Source: Christensenella sp. UBA3792 (GTDB lineage Bacteria > Bacillota > Clostridia > Christensenellales > CAG-138). From it: a DNA stretch of 7,837 bases. The translations under genes were made by a program, and so were the position numbers. The stretch covers positions 1 to 7,837 of the forward strand of contig DFEW01000061.1 of the NCBI GenBank assembly GCA_002369195.1, written 5' to 3'. The notes beneath the pieces are model-generated. The model ran no database searches and was not told where the DNA came from. It saw nothing but the letters and a program-made list of their open reading frames with translations. This document shows, in pieces, positions 1-6,117 of this stretch (positions are counted from its first letter, which is position 1; each line of letters opens with the position of its first letter).

Positions 1-219
1 CGCGCGATCACGGATTTCGAATACGAATTCCAGATCAACGCGGTCAATCGCCATCTGAGGCCGGAAATCAACACGGTTTACTTCATGGCGAACCCCGCAC
101 ACTCGTTCCTTTCGAGCTCGAGCGTGCGTGAAATCGGAGAATTGGGCGGTTCCATCGAGGGACTGGTGCCGCCCTGCAATATCAATTACTTACGGGAAAG
201 GTTGGCAAGGCAGAAATGA
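1..219 (+). CDS. coaD: Phosphopantetheine adenylyltransferase, C-terminal part (5' end outside window)
   Basis: Reading frame 1 gives the last 72 residues of CoaD, which transfers AMP from ATP to 4'-phosphopantetheine in the cytoplasm, the penultimate step of coenzyme A synthesis. Visible family signatures are the RAITDFEYEFQ segment at the left edge (the conserved RAxxDFEYE motif that follows the active-site region), FMANPAHSFLSSSSVRE (the SSSxVRE nucleotide/phosphate-binding motif near the C-terminus), and the GLVPP turn. CoaD is usually about 160 residues, so slightly more than half is missing to the left. The N-terminal HxGH nucleotidyltransferase motif is therefore not visible. The TGA stop (217-219) overlaps an ATG at 216, and the next gene probably starts at 234, so the two are co-transcribed. 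The identification is firm; completeness cannot be judged. Confidence 0.95.
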   Translation, partial: RAITDFEYEFQINAVNRHLRPEINTVYFMANPAHSFLSSSSVREIGELGGSIEGLVPPCNINYLRERLARQK

Positions 220-233
220 ACGGAGTACAGACG

Positions 234-1106
234 ATGAAGATCTTCAGCATCCTCTCGAAGATCGAACAGCTTGTAGAGGAGAGCCCGAAACCCAAATTCA
301 GCAACGCCGGAAACCGCCGCATCATTGATGCGGACGAGCTCGGCGCGCTCCTGGAGGACCTTCGAACGACGATTCCGGAGAATATCCGCAAGGCAAGCGG
401 CATTTTGGCGGAGAAGGACAACATGCTGCGCGACGCAAACGAACAGGCGGACCAGATCGTTGCGGACGCACAGAAGGAAGCGAACGAACTGCATGAGCAG
501 GCGCAGGAGGCAGCGGAGAACGTCTACCGTCAGGCGGTTGCGGAATACGAGGGGCTGATTTCCGAGAACTCCGTCTATCAGGAGGCGCTCAAGCGCGCGG
601 ATGACCTGCAGCATGCCGCGGAGGAGAATGCGGATTCGATCTGCAACGGCGCGCGCGCTTATGCGGACGACATTCTTGCCGACGTGCAGCGTTATCTCAA
701 CGACTATATGAAGATGATCAACGGCAACCGCGAGGAGCTCGACGTCCGTCAGAGACCTGTCGCGCCCGAACTGGTCATCCCCGAACCCGATCCGGCGCCG
801 ATCTCGATGCCGATTCGCGACACGGTTGCAACGACGCGCCGTCAGGCGGAGCCCGTCCGCGCGCAGCAGAAGCCGCAGCCGCAGAAGACCCGTCCCGCAC
901 CCGTAGAGGTTGAGGAGGAAGAGGAAGAAGAGAAGCCCAAAGCCCGCAAGAAGGGGTTCTTCGCCCGCATGCTCGGCATCGAAGAGGTCGAGGAGGACGA
1001 GGAAGAACTCGACGATTATGAGGAAGAAGAGAAGCCCAAGAAGAAAAAGAAGGGCCTGTTCTCCTTCATGAGCGCCGATGAAGAAGAGGACGAAGACGAA
1101 GAATAA
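234..1106 (+). CDS. DivIVA-like coiled-coil protein with charged C-terminal tail
   Basis: This 290-residue cytoplasmic protein has no signal peptide or membrane segment. Residues 1-30 form a short head (MKIFSILSKIEQLVEESPKP). Residues about 30-165 are a long Ala/Glu/Gln-rich helix with heptad character, including a run resembling the ADQIVADAQKEANE pattern of DivIVA/GpsB and ATP synthase b-type coiled coils. Residues about 170-220 are Pro/Arg/Gln-rich and probably disordered. Residues about 221-290 alternate acidic runs with two similar basic patches ending in KKGFF and KKGLF. I chose ATG 234 because GGAG at 222-225 sits 8 nt upstream; ATG 216, in frame and overlapping the coaD stop, has only a weak AAGG and would add six residues. 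Coiled-coil genes of this kind commonly follow coaD in Clostridia and are often annotated as DivIVA-like or simply 'ATPase'. A role in cell division or envelope scaffolding is inference. Confidence 0.75.
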   Translation: MKIFSILSKIEQLVEESPKPKFSNAGNRRIIDADELGALLEDLRTTIPENIRKASGILAEKDNMLRDANEQADQIVADAQKEANELHEQAQEAAENVYRQAVAEYEGLISENSVYQEALKRADDLQHAAEENADSICNGARAYADDILADVQRYLNDYMKMINGNREELDVRQRPVAPELVIPEPDPAPISMPIRDTVATTRRQAEPVRAQQKPQPQKTRPAPVEVEEEEEEEKPKARKKGFFARMLGIEEVEEDEEELDDYEEEEKPKKKKKGLFSFMSADEEEDEDEE

Positions 1107-1129
1107 GCCGATTCCGTATGATATAGCTA

Positions 1130-1160
1130 CGAGGGGGAAAGCCACCCCCTCGTTTTTATT
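1130..1160 (+). terminator. Intrinsic terminator of the coaD unit
   Basis: A perfect 8-bp GC-rich stem, CGAGGGGG (1130-1137) with CCCCCTCG (1145-1152), encloses a 7-nt loop and is followed by TTTTTATTT. It lies 24 nt after the stop of the coiled-coil gene and should end the coaD transcript, isolating it from the sigma factor cassette. Confidence 0.9.
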
Positions 1161-1163
1161 TGC

Positions 1164-1206
1164 GTTTTTTGCGTAGGGGCTGACGACCCCGGCGCCCGTT
1201 TTCCCT
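1164..1206. repeat. GC-rich repeat-like intergenic element (possible)
   Basis: After the terminator, a TTTTTTGCG run leads into a GTAGGGGC block, a TGACGACCCC segment and then GGCGCCCG before a T/C-rich stretch. GGGG (1176-1179) can pair with CCCC (1187-1190), or GGGC (1177-1180) with the later GCCC. Short intergenic elements beginning GTAGGGGC and ending GCCCG are, from memory, common in some gut Clostridia. Only one copy is present here, so repeat status is inferred. The rest of the 1107-1273 spacer shows only the upstream terminator and the ribosome binding site of the next gene. Confidence 0.3.
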
Positions 1207-1273
1207 TCCAAAAATAAATGTTCTTGCAGCAAATCACCCGATTCATCCGTCTTATGGGTGAAAGGAGTCGGAA

Positions 1274-1780
1274 ATGGAACAGAAAAACAAACAAGCCGAA
1301 CGGGACCGCATGATCGTGCGCATCGTCGAGACCTACTCCGACATGCTGATGCGCATTGCGCTAAATCGCATGCCGAGCATCGCGGCGGCGGAGGATGCCG
1401 TGCAAAGCACGTTCGAACGTCTCGTTCGAAAACAGCCGGTGTTCGAGAGCCGTGAGCACGAAAAAGCGTGGCTGATCCGAACGGTGATCCGCATCTGCAT
1501 CGACGAATCGCGCAAGACAGCGCGCCGCACGAGCGTCCCGCTCAACGAGGAGATCGCCTCGGCGTATTCGCAGGAGAGCTTTGAACTGCTGGAAACGATC
1601 CGCACGCTGCCCGAGAAGGACCGCGACGCCGTGTACCTCTATTATTACGAGGAGTACAGTACGCGCGACATCGCGGCGATCCTCGGCGAGCGCGAGGGCA
1701 CGACGCGATCGCGGCTTTCCCGCGCACGGCAAAAACTCAGAACGATTATGGAAGGAGAAACCGATGAACAAGCTTTATAA
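1274..1780 (+). CDS. ECF-type RNA polymerase sigma factor (sigma-70 family)
   Basis: This 168-residue protein has the two-domain architecture of group 4 (extracytoplasmic function) sigma factors and lacks regions 1.1 and 3. Residues about 18-82 match sigma region 2: the core-binding AEDAVQSTFERLV segment (39-51) and the -10-recognising helix around EHEKAWLIRTVIRICIDESRK (61-81). A short linker leads to region 4 (about 105-156), with LPEKDRDAVYLYYYEEYSTRDIA followed by the helix-turn-helix ILGEREGTTRSRLSRARQKL that recognises the -35 element. AAAGGAG at 1261-1267, 6 nt before ATG 1274, fixes the start. The 3' end overlaps the next gene by 17 nt (1764-1780), the usual sign of coupled synthesis with a cognate anti-sigma factor. 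Target promoters are unknown, and no convincing autoregulatory ECF promoter was seen upstream. Confidence 0.93.
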   Translation: MEQKNKQAERDRMIVRIVETYSDMLMRIALNRMPSIAAAEDAVQSTFERLVRKQPVFESREHEKAWLIRTVIRICIDESRKTARRTSVPLNEEIASAYSQESFELLETIRTLPEKDRDAVYLYYYEEYSTRDIAAILGEREGTTRSRLSRARQKLRTIMEGETDEQAL

Positions 1781-3620
1781 AGGATATGACGACATCACCG
1801 CGTCGGAACCGTTCAAACAGCGCATGGTGCGCACGCTGCAAAGCGAAGCGAAGGCGGAGCCGGTCAAGCTTGCAAGCGGACTGCGGATCGGAAAACGCAC
1901 ATGGATTGCAGTCATTGCCGCCGCCGTGCTGACCCTCGCGATGGGAACCGCTGCCGCGGTCGGGATCTCAACTGCGGGACGGTTGAAGGAAACCACGGAG
2001 GAACGCCTCGAAGCGACGGAAGAGGCGCGATATAAAGCGGCGCGGGAAAAAGCGGAGCAAATCGTGGACAGCGCGTCGTATGCAAAAAGAATCCCGCTCA
2101 ATGCATCTCAAACGGCGCAGGATGTGACGATCCGCTGCACCGAGATCGAATGCGACGGAGACGAACTGCTGCTGACCTTGACGGCGACGGGCGAACGGAC
2201 GGGCATGGTGCTGGAATTCGGCAACGGGTTCCCTACAGAGGACGTGCACACGCAAAGGATCCTCGAAACCTACGATTCCTTCTGTGAAATCGGCATCGAC
2301 GCGCAGAAATTCCGATTGCAGTTCAACGGCAGCGATTATGCTCCGTACTATTCCGAAGATCTGCCGAGCGCGCTCGGCTACGGAAACGGCGATGATCTTG
2401 TCATCCGATTCTTCCGCATGCCGAAGATCGAAAACGGCACGGAAATGACGCTCTGCGGTACGCTCTATCGCTGTGACCGCACAGGCGCGCGGCAGGGCGA
2501 GATCGGCACGTTTTCGATCCCGTTTGTCTATGCGTATACCGACGAGATGCGGGAAGCGGATATCGAACGCGAAGCGCAGCAGATTCTGATGACGGAACGC
2601 ACCCGCGACGAAACGCAGCAGTTCAATCTGGCGAACCTGCCGGAGGAAGCGGTGACGCTCGAACAGAACGTCGGGTTCACGGTGTTCCATGACGTGTCCG
2701 CGGATGAACAGGGCATCCTGCTCGGCCTGACCAACACGGTCGGCGTGGACGGAGACGGCACGGCGCGGTTCCAGTCCTTCTATATGAACGGCTACCGCGT
2801 CACGGCCGAGGAACTCGCGTATGAATGGGATGAAGCGTTCCATACCAACACGCTTGTTATGCGTCTGCCGTACTATGCGCAGCAACCGTATCTCGACCCC
2901 GTTCTGACGGTCGCATGTGTCGATATCAGCGGACAGGAAACCAAAACAAACGACGGCTGGCTGCCGCCGCAGACGTATGACGTGGATACGTTTGTGTTCC
3001 GCTATGACCTTCGTACCGGCAGGGTCACGCTGCCCGATTCCAACGCCGAGCGCGACGCATGGTTCACGCCGAAGCCGCTGCAATCGTATGAACGTGCGTA
3101 CGATTTCATCCGACCAGGTTATCGGGTGATCGAAGCTGAGACCGAAAAGCAGGAACAAAGCGGCGTTCCGGTCTGCATTCGCCGCGTGGCGTTCTGCGAC
3201 GACGGCACGATGGAGATCTTCTATCAGGCAGAGAACCTGTCGTGCGAAGTCATGACATGGGAGACGTTCCCGGAGGAAGTTCTGCTCAACGGCGAGCCGG
3301 CACCGCGGTATGTGCTCCGCGCATGGGATTACGAGTGGCAGCCGTTCCGACTGACCGACGATCGCATCGCCGAATTCCTCGACACCTACCGCATGGACAA
3401 GACGCGCTGGATCATCGATTCGTGGAAGGTCGTGCCCGCAAAGCGGTTCGATATGTACGACGGTCCGATCACGATCGAGATCAGGAACTGGAAGCTTTAC
3501 GACCTCAACGAGCGGGGCGAACGCGAGTACGTCGGCACGTACAACTTTACCTTCACGGTCGATCCTGCCGACGCAAATATACAGCCGGTCAACGCGAGAG
3601 AAGGGCTCAGAAAGCGATAA
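1764..3620 (+). CDS. Putative membrane-anchored anti-sigma factor with large extracytoplasmic region (DUF4179-like)
   Basis: This 618-residue protein is predicted to hold the adjacent sigma factor at the membrane. Residues 1-45 are cytoplasmic; the opening (LYKGYDDITASEPFKQRMV) resembles the short N-terminus of Clostridial DUF4179-type anti-sigma proteins and lacks the zinc-binding HxxxCxxC motif of the ZAS family. Residues about 47-69 are one transmembrane helix. A charged probable coiled-coil stalk (71-105) follows, then about 510 extracytoplasmic residues rich in beta-strand patterns that seem to form three modules, roughly 106-285, 287-440 and 445-610. There are nine cysteines outside (125, 130, 174, 231, 237, 385, 471, 478, 494). 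ATG 1764 has AAGGAG at 1752-1757; the frame stays open back to 1581, but that part lies inside the sigma gene and is not expected to be translated. The anti-sigma role rests on overlap and topology, and the domain assignment is from memory. Confidence 0.72.
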   Translation: MNKLYKGYDDITASEPFKQRMVRTLQSEAKAEPVKLASGLRIGKRTWIAVIAAAVLTLAMGTAAAVGISTAGRLKETTEERLEATEEARYKAAREKAEQIVDSASYAKRIPLNASQTAQDVTIRCTEIECDGDELLLTLTATGERTGMVLEFGNGFPTEDVHTQRILETYDSFCEIGIDAQKFRLQFNGSDYAPYYSEDLPSALGYGNGDDLVIRFFRMPKIENGTEMTLCGTLYRCDRTGARQGEIGTFSIPFVYAYTDEMREADIEREAQQILMTERTRDETQQFNLANLPEEAVTLEQNVGFTVFHDVSADEQGILLGLTNTVGVDGDGTARFQSFYMNGYRVTAEELAYEWDEAFHTNTLVMRLPYYAQQPYLDPVLTVACVDISGQETKTNDGWLPPQTYDVDTFVFRYDLRTGRVTLPDSNAERDAWFTPKPLQSYERAYDFIRPGYRVIEAETEKQEQSGVPVCIRRVAFCDDGTMEIFYQAENLSCEVMTWETFPEEVLLNGEPAPRYVLRAWDYEWQPFRLTDDRIAEFLDTYRMDKTRWIIDSWKVVPAKRFDMYDGPITIEIRNWKLYDLNERGEREYVGTYNFTFTVDPADANIQPVNAREGLRKR

Positions 3621-3635
3621 GCCGAACATGCAAAA

Positions 3636-3665
3636 CCGGAGGGCGAAATACCCTCCGGCATTTTA
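3636..3665 (+). terminator. Hairpin terminator or attenuator between anti-sigma and lipoprotein genes
   Basis: CCGGAGGG (3636-3643) pairs perfectly with CCCTCCGG (3651-3658) around a 7-nt loop and is followed by CATTTTAC. The T run is only four bases and the next gene's AGGAG begins at 3667, so read-through into the lipoprotein gene is plausible. No separate promoter fits in the remaining space. Confidence 0.75.
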
Positions 3666-3677
3666 CAGGAGAATGCC

Positions 3678-5015
3678 ATGAAACGAATCATCATCCTTTT
3701 GCTTTTGACGCTGCTCCTTGCCTGCGTCCCGACGCCGGAGGAGGACTATGTCGTGGGGAAGGCGCCGAGCGGACCGACGGCGGTTGGCGCGGCAACGGAG
3801 AAACCCGCAACGAACACTGCGCTCGCGCAGGACTATTATGAGGACTGCGTAACGGTTCACAAGGGCTCGCTTTCGGAGATCCGCTTTGCGGCGACGCTCG
3901 AGCATACGGACGTCAGATCATGCCCGGTCTATCCTTTAAAGCCGGTATCCTTCGACGCGGAGACAGTCGAACGGCTGATTTCGGCGTTTGCGCCGGATAC
4001 GCGCATTTCGGTCGGCGAAGGCGCAATGACGCTTCAGGACCTTGAAAAAGCGATCACGGAGACGCTGAACAACATCAACAACATCGACGCAAAAGTGTTC
4101 GAGTCCGAGACGGACAGGGAAGAGTACCTCAAGGAAGAACAGCAGGAATTATCCGAACTGCAGGAGACGTATCGACGCGTACGGGACCTGCCCGTCGGAT
4201 TCGTCGAAGCATCGGCGCTGATCGAGCAGGACAAGGTCGATTTCCGCCTGATCGATGCATCCGGAATTACCGTCGCAAGAGGCAAGCTCACCTGCGGGAT
4301 CGAAGCGGGCGATCCGCGTTCCAGCAAGTTCAGTATCGTTTGGCTCATAGACGACGATGCATGGATTGATCCCGGCGAGCAGGATGAAGCGAAGCTGAAG
4401 CCGCTTTGCGAGGATTGGCTTTCGAGGGCGGGCGTCGATGACTTTGCGTTCAACTGTGCCGAGCACAGCCGGGAACAGCTGACGGATCTGATTTATACAA
4501 GGACGTTTCCGATTTTGCCATATTCTGCAGCGTACGGCATTACGCCGCTGCAGTGGCGGGACTATGACGACGGCGCACTGTTTACGGAACCGGCGTGGAG
4601 CGACGAATCCATTCATTTCGAGTGCAAAAACGGCCGGGTCGTGAGAGTGGATTGGGTATCGAAATCCGAAATCGGACAGGCAGCGCAGGAGGTTCCGGTG
4701 ATGCCGTTTTCGGAGCTTTGTCACAGGATTGTCAACGGGTTGACCTTTCAATACAGCGTTCCGCGCGATCAGGAGGAGCAGTCGCATCGCATCGAGATCA
4801 GCCGCATTCAGCTTGGAATGAAGCGTGTGCCGGTTTACGGTTCTGTCGGACAGTATCAGCTGATCCCCGTTTGTGCGGTAATCGGGCGGTTCATTATCAA
4901 ATATCGAGCGCCGGAGGATGCAGAGCAGCGCATTCTCGATCAAAATATGGAATGGTATGAAGTTGAGGACGTTCTGCTGGTTTTGAACGCGATCGACGGC
5001 AGCATTGTCGGATAA
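3678..5015 (+). CDS. Lipoprotein of unknown function (possibly DUF6034-like)
   Basis: This 445-residue protein begins with a short lipoprotein signal peptide: MKR, a hydrophobic run of Ile/Leu, and the lipobox LLAC with the lipidated cysteine at residue 16, so it should be anchored on the outer face of the cytoplasmic membrane. A Pro/Ala/Thr-rich linker (17-50) follows. Residues about 118-168 are a Glu/Gln/Leu-rich probable coiled coil. The remainder mixes beta-type segments and ends in VLLVLNAIDGSIVG, a terminal pattern I associate with Clostridial DUF6034 lipoproteins; this link is tentative. AGGAG at 3667-3671, 6 nt before ATG 3678, fixes the start. The gene lies 57 nt after the anti-sigma gene with a hairpin between, suggesting partial co-expression and perhaps a sensing or output role for the same system. 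I see no enzymatic motif. Confidence 0.85.
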   Translation: MKRIIILLLLTLLLACVPTPEEDYVVGKAPSGPTAVGAATEKPATNTALAQDYYEDCVTVHKGSLSEIRFAATLEHTDVRSCPVYPLKPVSFDAETVERLISAFAPDTRISVGEGAMTLQDLEKAITETLNNINNIDAKVFESETDREEYLKEEQQELSELQETYRRVRDLPVGFVEASALIEQDKVDFRLIDASGITVARGKLTCGIEAGDPRSSKFSIVWLIDDDAWIDPGEQDEAKLKPLCEDWLSRAGVDDFAFNCAEHSREQLTDLIYTRTFPILPYSAAYGITPLQWRDYDDGALFTEPAWSDESIHFECKNGRVVRVDWVSKSEIGQAAQEVPVMPFSELCHRIVNGLTFQYSVPRDQEEQSHRIEISRIQLGMKRVPVYGSVGQYQLIPVCAVIGRFIIKYRAPEDAEQRILDQNMEWYEVEDVLLVLNAIDGSIVG

Positions 5016-5021
5016 AGAAAA

Positions 5022-5061
5022 CGCCCCTTTCCCATAGCCGGGAGAGGGGCGCTGCTTTTTT
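5022..5061. terminator. Bidirectional terminator between convergent genes
   Basis: A 12-bp stem (5022-5033 with 5040-5051, one U-G pair) encloses a 6-nt loop. On the plus strand it is followed by CTGC and six T (5056-5061), ending the lipoprotein transcript. On the minus strand the same stem is followed by TTTTCTTTA, so it can also end the LUD-MazG operon, whose last stop codon is only a few bases away (5064). Confidence 0.88.
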
Positions 5062-5063
5062 GT

Positions 5064-5399
5064 TTATTCGTCGCCTTCCTTGCGGTGCATTGAGCGTTCG
5101 GCTTCGAAGCCGTGCGGATAGCGGGCTTTCAGTTTGTCGATGTTGTTCTGCAGGATCGTTTCGAGATCGTAGCCGATCGCGGTTGCGGCCTCGGCAAGGT
5201 ACCAGGCGATGTCGCCGAGCTCCTTGGCAAAATGTTCTTTATCGAGCTCGTGTCCCTGCATCATCCATTTCTTGACGAGGTCGATCGCCTCGCCGGATTC
5301 GCCGCAGAGTCCCATCACGCCGTTCAAAAGCACCTCGGTCTCGTTGAGATTCGGGTTCAGCGTAGTCATTGCCAGCTTCTGGTATTCGTTGATCGTCAT
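5064..5399 (-). CDS. MazG-like nucleotide pyrophosphohydrolase
   Basis: This 111-residue protein is of the single-domain all-alpha NTP pyrophosphohydrolase (MazG) type, which hydrolyses (d)NTPs to the monophosphate and pyrophosphate and is thought to clear unwanted nucleotides in the cytoplasm. The metal-binding pattern is intact: ExxE at residues 34-37 within GLCGESGEAIDLVKK, and ExxD at 60-63 within AKELGDIAWYLAEAA, joined by the KWMMQGHELDKE loop. The ending (NIDKLKARYPHGFEAERS) is also typical of the family. Length is normal for a stand-alone domain. The start is ATG at 5399-5397; a GAGG 8 nt upstream overlaps the TGA stop of the preceding LUD gene, and only 10 nt separate the two, so translation is probably coupled. 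The exact nucleotide substrate cannot be told from sequence. Confidence 0.92.
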   Translation of the reverse strand: MTINEYQKLAMTTLNPNLNETEVLLNGVMGLCGESGEAIDLVKKWMMQGHELDKEHFAKELGDIAWYLAEAATAIGYDLETILQNNIDKLKARYPHGFEAERSMHRKEGDE

Positions 5400-5409
5400 T
5401 GCCTTGTCC

Positions 5410-6021
5410 TCACAGTCCCATGTTTTCGTCGATCAAGATGATGCGAAACGCCTGATGCCGTCTTGACGGATACTCGGTGATCGCGGTGACGTTGCACATG
5501 CGCACCGGCGGGCGACAGTCGCGGCAGACGTTGTCGATCGAGCAGGGCGTTTGGAAGCCCTGACGCCGCGCGTTCGGTCCGCACGCGTCGCGCTTGATGC
5601 GCGCGATCGCTTCGTCGTAATCCTTGACGAGCTTGTTCCTGCCGACGGCGAGAATGACGGTCTTGGGACCGTAGATCATGCCCGCGAGGCGGTTGCCGGT
5701 GCCGTCGATGTTGACAAGCCGTCCGTCCCCGGTGACGGCGTTCGTGGAGCACAGATACACGTCCGCAGCGATCGCCGCAATGCGCGTCTGTTCCACCTGC
5801 GGTTTTTCGACCTTCCAATGCCAGAAAACCTGATTGCCGCGTTCGGTCAGCGCTTCATACAGACCGAGATCGCGCACGGTTGCAGACCCCGCGATGCCGA
5901 CCGACCGGTCGCCGATGTACTCCAAAATCCGCTGTTTCGCCTGTTCGGGCGTGTCGACGACTTCCGCGAGAAACCCGCGTTCGTTGAGGTGCTTTGCAAC
6001 GGCAAGCAGCTCTGCGTTCAT
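5410..6021 (-). CDS. LUD-domain protein (lactate utilization protein family, DUF162)
   Basis: This 203-residue cytoplasmic protein belongs to the LUD superfamily, which includes LutB/LutC of lactate oxidation, though stand-alone members like this are not proven to act on lactate. Conserved stretches are VGIAGSATVRDLGLYEAL (41-58), TNAVTGDGRLVNIDGTGNR (93-111), GMIYGPKTVILAVGRNKLV (114-132) and PNARRQG (149-155). The C-terminal part carries cysteines at 147, 160, 166, 169 and 176, spaced as in TPCSIDNVCRDC and RMCN, which could bind a metal or iron-sulfur cluster; that is inference. No lutA, lutB or lactate permease lies nearby, so the lactate label should be used with care. ATG 6021 is supported by GGAGG 7 nt upstream and by a good promoter just beyond. 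It is the first gene of an operon with the MazG-like gene. Confidence 0.9.
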   Translation of the reverse strand: MNAELLAVAKHLNERGFLAEVVDTPEQAKQRILEYIGDRSVGIAGSATVRDLGLYEALTERGNQVFWHWKVEKPQVEQTRIAAIAADVYLCSTNAVTGDGRLVNIDGTGNRLAGMIYGPKTVILAVGRNKLVKDYDEAIARIKRDACGPNARRQGFQTPCSIDNVCRDCRPPVRMCNVTAITEYPSRRHQAFRIILIDENMGL

Positions 6022-6051
6022 ATCGATACCTCCACATTGTATTGCACCTCA

Positions 6052-6081
6052 ATTCTATCACACTTCTTGCATTTTTGGCAA
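6052..6081 (-). promoter_or_regulatory. Sigma-A-type promoter of the LUD-MazG operon
   Basis: On the minus strand TTGCCA (6081-6076) is the -35 element and TAGAAT (6057-6052) the -10 element, with an 18-bp spacer. TG one base before the -10 makes it an extended -10 promoter. Transcription would begin near 6045, about 25 nt before the LUD start codon. Confidence 0.65.
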
Positions 6082-6095
6082 CTCTAATGTATGAT
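6067..6095 (+). promoter_or_regulatory. Sigma-A-type promoter of lepA
   Basis: TTGCAT (6067-6072) and TATGAT (6090-6095) are separated by exactly 17 bp, a near-consensus housekeeping promoter. Transcription would begin near 6102, giving a leader of only about 16 nt that carries the GGAGG site at 6108-6112. It overlaps the divergent promoter of the LUD operon. Confidence 0.65.
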
Positions 6096-6117
6096 ATTGT
6101 TACCTTTGGAGGTACAT

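Noticed and set aside
216..233. Earlier ATG for the coiled-coil protein overlapping the coaD stop
   Set aside because: Its ribosome binding site is weak compared with GGAG before ATG 234; it remains possible and changes only six residues.
186..1232. 348-residue open frame on the minus strand with Leu/Phe-rich start
   Set aside because: The hydrophobic run is the reverse complement of the Glu/Lys-rich tail of the coiled-coil gene and of the terminator; it would cross a strong terminator and covers a well-supported gene.
1226..1255. ECF-type autoregulatory promoter upstream of the sigma gene (CGTC at 1248-1251)
   Set aside because: A CGTC -10-like motif is present, but no AAC-containing -35 element lies 16-17 bp upstream, and no good sigma-A promoter with normal spacing was found either.
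1581..1763. In-frame upstream extension of the anti-sigma-like protein
   Set aside because: It lies inside the sigma factor gene in another frame and encodes Arg/Ser/Thr-rich sequence without family likeness; ATG 1764 has an AAGGAG site.
1968..3629. 553-residue open frame on the minus strand, opposite the anti-sigma-like gene
   Set aside because: It is rich in Arg, His and Val in a way typical of the complement of a GC-biased gene, has no recognisable domain, and the plus-strand frame has a proper ribosome binding site, membrane helix and operon position.
5551..6087. 178-residue plus-strand frame opposite the LUD gene
   Set aside because: It is a shadow of a clearly recognisable conserved protein and has no homologous-looking sequence.
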